From assembly GCA_015852425.1 (NCBI GenBank), contig JAAAIG010000195.1, positions 1-51,081 on the forward strand: DNA of 51,081 nt, written 5' to 3'. The position numbers and the translations under genes were made by a program. Positions 44,601 through 51,081 of the stretch are shown here, in pieces (position 1 is the first letter of the stretch; every line of letters starts with the position of its first letter). This DNA is from Gryganskiella cystojenkinii (Eukaryota > Mortierellomycota > Mortierellomycetes > Mortierellales > Mortierellaceae). The notes under the pieces were generated by a model. That model had not been told where the DNA came from. It saw only the letters and a program-made list of their open reading frames with translations, and did not search any database.

Positions 44601-45627
44601 CAAAAGAATCCCATACATGCGCTCATGGAGGGTTGAAAATAGAGAGCCAGTGTTGTGGACGAGGTTCGCCAAGCAATTCAAAGCCATCCGTCGCTGCTCG
44701 GATTGTCCCTGCTTGAAAGAGCCGCCAGCGATATTACTGATAATTCGAAAGAGTTCGGGCAAAGACTAGTTTCAAATGCGCAAAAATAGCGAGACATGGT
44801 CAATATTGTAATTTGGATAGACAGACGACGATATCGTCGTTCGGCTCCATTCGAACACGTACCTCCTTTGCACTGGCGCCGTTCTCGAAAAGTGTTGCAC
44901 TGAGTGCCCGCAAAATGTCGATTTGTTCCCTTGATCGTGATTCTGTGAGGCTGATATTCGTAGAAGGTGTTGATGTAGAAGTCTCTTCCGATATGGACTC
45001 GGTTCTCAAAGTCTCCAGATGGTTAAACGCGACTAGGAAGTAGGTGCATAGATCTTCTATTACGTGGCGATAGGTCGAGCTCGATTGTGGTATCTAAAAA
45101 AGTTTATGAATGTTAAGTCGATGACCAAAAAAAACGTTGCCTTGGTTACAACCATCCATATATCAAAACACACCTTTATAATCTCTTGGTTAAATAGTGT
45201 GAAGGTGGCAGTCGACATTAGCTTTACATCCTCTGGGTCACTGCTGGACAGCACCTTGCAAGATTGAGCCAGGTTATCTAATGCGAGCTGATAAAGTGTC
45301 CGCATGAGTCTTCACATTTTTTGTTTAATTATCTTACAGCTTTTCAGAGAGTATGGCTTGATTTTCTACCTGAGAGAGCGGTGGCAAGTTCGTGTTGAGT
45401 CCTGAAGGAGACTTTTCTGATCCCTCAGCCTTTGCCCTGCTCAGAATTGACGCCAGCTGCTCTTTGAGAGTATCACGAGCGTGAGTTGAAGGTGTTTCTT
45501 CAACATGAGTGACATTGTGTGCATGCCGTAGACTGGGCTGTCGTCTGTCCGAGCCGTCCTGGTGGCCCTGTCTATGTCCGCCTCTGTGACTTTTGTGGTG
45601 GCGTTGCCGAGGTGGTGGATGTGCCAT
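41647..45627 (-). CDS. HEAT-repeat protein, HEATR6-like (DUF4042)
   Basis: Nine exons (45627-45370, 45287-45174, 45093-44863, 44765-44517, 44426-43535, 43448-43084, 42988-42857, 42769-42284, 42201-41647) encode 1,093 aa, close to human HEATR6 (1,181). Nearly all junctions are phase 0. The N terminus is basic and His/Arg-rich. The middle matches the DUF4042 region: VRLNALLCLQSIARTAPKQL, LTVRSSACVVLGNIFETSKQ. The C-terminal part has strong HEATR6-type segments: VRVRASWAVGNLCDALV, KLKSNGIRAIGGLLR, GRWNACYAMQNVL and NFKVRINACAALTVPKTRAK. The function of the family is not settled; its superhelical repeats suggest a scaffold or binding protein. Yeast lacks an obvious equivalent, so presence here fits an early-diverging fungus. 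The first intron is taken as 45369-45288 (CAG|gtagaa ... tttatcag|CTC). An alternative 28-nt intron nearby would also keep the frame but is too short to prefer. Confidence 0.88.
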
Positions 45628-45861
45628 TCCTAACCTTTTGTCGACTCAATGAACAAAGAGTGAGTGGGGTCTGAACAAGAAGGACATATGGGAGGCCCGT
45701 TCGTCGATCAGACACTTGACGAGACAAGCCACCCAAAAAATAAAATGAACCCTCTTTGTTTAACCTTTTTTTTTTGTTGCATTGTCCCATTGAACGTCTT
45801 CTCTATTGGCCACCAATTCAGCACACATCAAAAGGACCCTCTCCATCGACTGGGATCTCAC
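45628..45861. promoter_or_regulatory. Bidirectional promoter, HEATR6-like / cyclin
   Basis: Only 234 bp separate the two start codons on opposite strands. It includes a T9 run at 45767-45775 and a CCCATTG(A) motif with CCAAT-like sequence on the other strand near 45786. Confidence 0.5.
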
Positions 45862-47553
45862 ATGTACTCGCCAAGTCGACCTACTTCAACCAGCCCCCGC
45901 ACCCCAGTCTCCGCTCTGCCAGCGGTCCATGGACAGACCATGCCAGAGATCCTTTTCAGGCCGTCGCCTCAGCAACATGTCGACCCACAATACCAGCCAC
46001 ATCTCCAAGTTTTGAATTCCATCAACAGAGTCTCAAGGACATACTACAGCAAACAGGACCAGGACACTATATATGCAGCACGACACCCTGGAATCAGCAC
46101 TTATAGACAGGCGGATATGCGCAGAGAGTCCTGCGAGACCATCGCTCTTATCGGGAAACGCATCGGATTGTAAGTGACCTATGTAACAACGTGTCGGTTG
46201 GGACCGATCCCCTTTTGCTGTGGGCGAGGCTCTTACCAGCCATGCTGTTTAAATTTTACTACAAACAATTTAGTCCGCAACACACGATCAGCACAGCACA
46301 GCTATTGCTGCACCGATTCTTCATGTTCAATGCCGTCTCAGACTCTGGAAACGAGGTACCTTCATTTTGGTGGCAACAGAAAAAAATGAGGATGAACATT
46401 TTTTGATTCTATTTCCGTCGCTTTTTCCGGCTATATAGGTTGTCATGGCTTGTCTGTTTGTGTCGTCAAAAGTTGAAGACACAATCAAAAAACTCAAGGA
46501 TATCATGACCGCGACCTATCTTCACCGCCACCCTCACGTGACGGACTGGGATCCTGAAAGCAAGGTAACGGATATCGAGGACACTCGGGAAGGACCAGAG
46601 CAAGCTCATCAACTATGAGATTATCATTCACTAACATAACTCTTTTACCTTTGATGTACGAAAAAAAAATACTGTGGGAACAAAAAAAACAGGAGGGAGA
46701 GGAACAGCGGAAACGCGTGCTGTCATACGAGAAGATGGTCCTAGAGTCAATATGCTTTGATTTCCGCATCATCCACCCTTACAAATACATTGTAAAGTTT
46801 GTCAAGATCATGAAAGGTTCCAAGAACCTCGCTCGACAGGCTTGGTTTATTGCTCGTGACAGGTAAACGCGAACCTTCTGGACATAGTTGTCATCTCTTT
46901 GTGCTCAGGCAGGAGCTCTTACATTTATTGTTTTTTGTCCGTAATAACCACTTCATAGTTACAAGATTGGCGTCTGTCTCGAGTACCCGCCGCATACCAT
47001 TGCAGCAGGATCTATATACCTGGCATCGAAACTGACTGAGGAACCATTCCCAGATTTGATTATTGGGGAACCATGGATGAAAGCCCTGCGGACGCGGTCT
47101 ATTGACGTGGAAGGTAACGGCCGTTTTCAATTAAGTTGTAGACTCTTTGAAAGAAAAAATTGTTTGAAACGCGTTACTCATCTGTCGGACCCATGTCTGT
47201 TTATGTAAAATAGATTTTAGCCACCAGATGCTAGATCTCTTCTCAATAGGACGCTCGGAGGATCAGAGACACCACTACACTAAGATCCATATCGCATTGA
47301 ACGAGGCAAGACAATTGGATATGGACCATCAACAGCCAAAACTTAAGCGGGCAAGGACAGACTATGCAAGGCCCCTTGGTGTCAAAGCAGGCAAGTTTTC
47401 GGTCTTTGGATTGCATGTCGCGAGTCCGTTCCGTGGTTCACACGGCTGAAGTGTTAACCTTAATGATGAATATTTTTCTGTATTTCTCTAGAACTCGAAC
47501 GGATCCAGGATGGCGGTGCCTCTAATCCCACGGTGCGGTACAGTCAGTCTTGA
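45862..47553 (+). CDS. Cyclin, CTD kinase subunit (Ctk2/Lsc1 or cyclin K type)
   Basis: Seven exons (45862-46169, 46274-46355, 46439-46564, 46693-46862, 46959-47113, 47214-47390, 47492-47553) encode 359 aa. The protein would pair with a Cdk12-like kinase to phosphorylate the RNA polymerase II C-terminal domain. The first cyclin fold has YRQADMRRESCETIALIGKR, PQHTISTAQLLLHRFF and VVMACLFVSSKVEDTIKKLK. The second has RVLSYEKMVLESICFDFRI, SYKIGVCLEYPPHTIAAGSI and YLASKLTEE. R-R-x-x-C in the first helix and the Phe-Pro-x-x-T step resemble yeast Ctk2; cyclin K or L cannot be excluded. The start at 45862 (MYSPSRP) is chosen because upstream in-frame ATGs add a non-cyclin-like hydrophobic leader. 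The last intron has a GC donor. Confidence 0.87.
47391..47491 (+). other. GC-AG intron
   Basis: The intron starts gcaagt after AAAGCAG and ends tttctctag. Using it joins GVKA to ELERIQDGG in frame and ends at a stop codon. Retaining the sequence gives GKFSVFGLHV and a stop at 47447-47449. The rest of the donor matches the usual strong context of GC donors. Confidence 0.75.
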
Positions 47554-48055
47554 GCATTCAGCTCAATGATAAGGAAAATAAAAAATAAAATAAAAAAAGC
47601 AAACAGCAAAGTCTTATCTTGTCTACTGTCGAACGGTGGTGGCGTTGGTGTTGTCCGTGTGTGTCTCGAGGGCAGAGTGAGGACAAAGAAGAGGTCATTT
47701 CACACGGGCAGTCACTACTTCCATTTTTTTTTCCTTCCCTCTCCGCCCGGGCTTTCCTTGGTCACAGAAACACGGGCCTTCTATTCCTTTTTCCCCCTTC
47801 TGTCCATCACCACTGCCGCCTCATCCCTTTGACATCCGACTAGGACAAGGGACCACCCATCTTTCTTCATCATCACCTCCCCTCCCCCCCTCTCTCCCTC
47901 TGTACCCTTCTTTCCCTCTCTTATTTGTTTTTCAGTTTTCTTTGTTTTTGCTGCTTTACTTCATTAATATCACAGACCGACTTGCATTCGTTCATTCAGT
48001 CATTCCATCAACGCACTCCCAACACCTCCCTCTCATAAGAAGCCAACCCCATACA
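47554..48055. other. Intergenic region, promoter of the RRM gene
   Basis: This 502-bp stretch separates two + strand genes. Beyond the poly(A) signal it becomes strongly CT-rich (about 47720-47950), the same promoter style seen before other genes here. No gene is visible. Confidence 0.5.
47577..47582 (+). terminator. AATAAA poly(A) signal of the cyclin gene
   Basis: AATAAA lies 24 nt after the stop at 47553, and related AAATAAAAT motifs follow immediately. Confidence 0.4.
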
Positions 48056-50261
48056 ATGGCCTTCTACGACCCCAACGCATTCCAACAACAACAACATCAG
48101 CTGCCACAGCAACAGCAGTTGCCTGGCTACGGCAATGACATGCGGTCGTCGTCTACTCTCTGGTAAAGCCTACACATCTCTTTCAATACTCATCTGACTG
48201 TTTTGTTGCGTCATAATGAACCTTGCCTGTGAAAGGAAAACTAACTCGGCGTTCGTCATCTTTTTTTTTTATTTTGCTCGGCGTAGGATGGGAGAACTTG
48301 ATTCCTGGATGGACGAGAACTGGATTCGTGGAGCTTGGTATAGCGCTGGCGAACAGGTTGTTGTCAAGATGATTCGAGACAAATACACTGGGTAAAGTAC
48401 GCGTGGCATTACAAGAAGAAAAAATAGTAATAGCTGCGGCCACATGGCATTGATGACTCTTGTTTGACTAATGCTTTCCATTTGTTTGATCATCTAAAGA
48501 GTCAGCGCCGGCTATTGCTTCGTCGAGCTGTCGAGTCCTGCAGCTGCTGCCAAGGCCATCAGTACCCTGAACGGTGTCGTGATCCCAGGAACCAGCAAGG
48601 TCTTCCGTCTCAACTGGGCCTCAGGAGGAAGCGCGCCCCCATCGACGTAGGTTTCCCTTTTTTTCCCTTTTTTTTTTCTCCCGTGTTGTGCCTTGTTTGT
48701 TCCCCTGAGAAAGGGGCAGAGAAAGAAAGAAGGGAGTCTTTTGGAACTGCCTTTGGACCAACAACAAACGAGGAAAAAAACCGCGCGCGTCCCGCTAGCT
48801 CACATGCCTCTTCTTTACTTTGTTAAACTTCTTACCATTAGTGTTACTGGAAACGGGCAAGAGTTTTCTGTGTTCGTCGGGGATCTCTCGGCTGAAGTTA
48901 CGGAATATATGCTTGTGGTAAGGGAAATAGAGCCATCGTTTGGAACAGGCTTTTGTGTGGACTTGTAGCGCGATTTTTGTGTACCCTATCGTTCTGGAGA
49001 TTAATCAAGCAAACCGTTGTGGGACTTTTTTATTTTATTTTATTCCTTTTTCCTGGACGTGTAGTCTTCTTTCCAGGAACGCTATATGTCTGTCCGTTCT
49101 GCCAAAATCATGACCGACCCAACCACAGGTCTCTCGAGAGGTAAAAAGCCACTTTATGCATGTGATCATCCCTATCTTGTAAATTGTAGTTAACAAAGTG
49201 CTGATGTCTGTCTCGCACATCCTTCTCTTTTATGTCAGGCTATGGCTTTGTTCGTTTTGGTGATGAGTCCGAACAACTCCGATCTCTTCAAGAGATGCAG
49301 GGCGTGTATATTGGCAGTCGCCAGATTCGTATTTCGATGGCGACGCCAAAGAGCAAGACCCACGGACAAGCTATCGGCGGCATGGGTGGTGTCGGACCTT
49401 CGGGGATGGGCATGGGCGGTATGGGAATGAACGGAAATATGGGTATGCCTACCGCCGCTGCAGGATACGGATACGTGCCACCTGCTCAATCCAGCAGTCC
49501 TCAGCACTCCGTCAACCAATTCACGGATCCTAACAACACGACGGTCTTTGTCGGAGGTCTTTCTGGAGTCACGCACGAGGATGAGCTCCGAAACGCGTTC
49601 GCGATGTTTGGTGATATCACGTATGTCAAAATTCCGCCAGGCAAGGGCTGTGGTTTTGTCCAGTTTGTTCATCGACAGAGCGCGGAGATGGCTATCAACC
49701 AATTGAATGGTTACCAGATTGGTAAGGACCAACATCTGAAATACATCGCCACTCGCTCGACTGCTATGCTGTTTTACGATTTCAATTTCTAGAGTACTTA
49801 TAATTTTAATGTTCCAATAGGTAACTCCCGTGTTCGTCTGTCCTGGGGACGCGCTCAGAATGATCCCAAGCCCATGTCGCCTCTTGGCTCTTCGATGATG
49901 GGTGGTGCCAACACCTTCAGGTAAGACTAACCACCAAAATACCTCGTGTGCCTATGTGATTCTAAAAGGTTGATCTAACAATCACTTTGACATTCTTTTT
50001 TTTTCCTTTGGAAATTATAGATCTCCCATGCAGAACCAGTTCGGCATGAGTAGCAGAACCTCGGTTCCTTATGGCTCCTACCCTACCCCAATGCACAGTG
50101 CTCCAGGCCCTGGAATGATGCTCACCCAGAATCAGCGCGAACCTATGGAACGAATCCCTGTTGATCAGCAAAACCGAGCGTTCATGGACCGCAAAGAGGG
50201 CATTATGGACCGCATGGACGACGGAGCCAACTGGAGAGGATCTGGATCGATCTATGCTTAA
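48056..50261 (+). CDS. Three-RRM RNA-binding protein, Nam8/TIA-1/Csx1 type
   Basis: Eight exons (48056-48162, 48287-48391, 48500-48646, 48842-48917, 49065-49140, 49239-49721, 49821-49920, 50021-50261) encode 444 aa. Three RNA-recognition motifs are present. RRM1: TLWMGEL (RNP2) and GYCFVEL (RNP1), about 34-115. RRM2: FSVFVGDL and GYGFVRF, about 126-208. RRM3: TTVFVGGL and GCGFVQF, ending NSRVRLSWGR, about 269-341. A Gly/Met-rich linker (GMGGMGMNGNMGMP) separates RRM2 and RRM3, and Gln-rich and Pro/Met-rich ends flank the core. The layout matches yeast Nam8/Ngr1, fission yeast Csx1 and animal TIA-1/SECp43, which act in U1 snRNP 5' splice-site choice or mRNA stability. The subfamily cannot be fixed by eye. 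In RRM1 an intron falls a few codons before RNP1; intron positions are otherwise ordinary. Confidence 0.9.
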
Positions 50262-51081
50262 AATAACTGAAAGAAGGATTGCATTATGTGTCCGACTCTT
50301 GGAGTATTACTTATTCGTTCCCCGTCGAGCAGCTTCTTTCCTCACTCTCCGCTTCCCTTTCTCTTCTTTCCGCCTATCCTCCGCTTTCGTCTTTTTTTTT
50401 TCTCTTTATTGTCAATCGTCCATTGCTTGCTTTATTATCTTGAATTTCATTTTTCCTGAATCTGCTTGAGCACGACCCACCCAAAAGCTTTGTCCTATTC
50501 CAGTCTCTATTCTTTTTCTTTCTTTTAGTTCAAGTTTCTCTTCTTTCTTGCATGTCCCTTCTTTTTTTTCATGTCCTCTTCCCTCCTCTCGTAATACCGA
50601 TCATACCATGGATTCTGCTCGAAGTCCCCTGTCTCGCGTTACTGAACATCAACATAATACTCTTTGTCGTTCTCATTCATTTTTCTTGTTCCTAGTGTAC
50701 TCTTTTTTGCATCAACCTTTTCTCTCTTCCCAACATTTTTTTCTTACTCTCTTTTTTCTTACTGTTGTCACCAGCGCTTACGTTTTTTTTTCTCTTATTA
50801 GTTTGCTTACTTTCTTTATCATATACCACTGTGCGTGCGCATTTTTCTCCATAAATGTTGTTTTAAGCGGCCTTGTCGTATCCCAACACAACCTAAAACG
50901 CGGGTATCGTGGACCGACCGCGAATAGTCGACACGTGAGAGCAACCGAATGCGACTGCTTTTATCATTTGGTGGCTTTGCAAAATCTTTGATAAACATCG
51001 TTTCTCACAAAAAAAAAAAAAAAAAACCTGCACAGTGTGTGCTATGGTTTTGGAGCGTGGAGTAAAAGAGTTTTGCATGCA
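50262..51081. other. 3' flank of the RRM gene
   Basis: The flank is T/C-rich with many T runs (about 50330-50860) and ends in an A19 tract at 51009-51027. No gene was recognised, and no clear AATAAA was found close to the stop. Confidence 0.5.
51009..51027. repeat. A19 homopolymer
   Basis: Nineteen adenines near the right edge of the window. It is not a retrocopy tail, because no coding sequence precedes it on this strand within reach. Confidence 0.85.

Noticed and set aside
45308..45335. A 28-nt intron in the HEATR6-like gene
   Set aside because: It keeps the frame but is far below the usual minimum intron size. An 82-nt intron (45369-45288) with better sites also keeps the frame.
51009..51027. 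A19 tract as the tail of a retrocopied gene or LINE element
   Set aside because: No coding sequence or target-site duplication was seen next to it; A runs are common throughout the window.

Overview
The window is nuclear DNA from a filamentous, early-diverging fungus, most likely Mucoromycota and probably a Mortierella relative. The evidence is: genes with several short GT-AG introns (about 80-160 nt, with one GC-AG case), pyrimidine-rich promoters, many A and T runs, long Ser/Gln/Gly-rich tails, several F-box/leucine-rich genes, and homologues that look more animal-like than yeast-like (HEATR6, a Rab geranylgeranyltransferase alpha subunit that keeps its Ig-like and LRR parts, and a sphingomyelin-synthase-family enzyme). 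The taxonomic call is an inference from gene style, not from a database match. No rRNA, tRNA, CRISPR array or intact transposon was recognised.

Layout, left to right: (1) a 5'-truncated DUF1765-type large protein (287-4527 +); (2) a secreted LPMO-like protein with a predicted mature N-terminal histidine (4818-6114 -); (3) an NMN adenylyltransferase of the Pof1 type (7313-8403 +); (4) a single-pass membrane protein with a Ser-rich stalk and long cytoplasmic tail (8695-10938 -); (5) a 5.1 kb stretch without genes, carrying an (AG)38 microsatellite and many homopolymers; (6) a conserved-looking low-complexity protein of unknown function (16094-18694 +); (7) peroxin PEX3 (18831-20847 -), divergent from (8) the Rab GGTase alpha subunit (21257-24005 +); (9) a broken F-box/LRR pseudogene (about 24101-25663 -); (10) a tentative two-exon 82-aa gene (25880-26291 -); (11) an intact F-box protein (27016-30491 +); (12) a sphingomyelin-synthase-family ceramide phosphotransferase with a 1.75 kb intron (31903-36019 +); (13) an ADP1-type ABCG transporter with an EGF-like module (36485-40084 -); (14) a HEATR6-like HEAT-repeat protein in nine exons (41647-45627 -), divergent from (15) a CTD-kinase-type cyclin (45862-47553 +); (16) a three-RRM protein of the Nam8/TIA-1 type (48056-50261 +).

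The genes do not form one pathway. They are mostly housekeeping functions: peroxisome biogenesis, Rab prenylation, NAD synthesis, RNA polymerase II CTD kinase and splicing. Secreted or surface functions are mixed in: the LPMO-like protein, the membrane sensor-like protein, the sphingolipid enzyme and the ABC transporter. Exon boundaries were worked out by hand from splice consensus and reading-frame continuity. Every multi-exon gene listed as intact closes to a whole number of codons, apart from the missing 5' end of the first gene. The most unusual items are the sphingomyelin-synthase-family gene, the decayed F-box gene, a first exon that holds only a start codon, a 20-nt micro-exon and a GC-AG intron.
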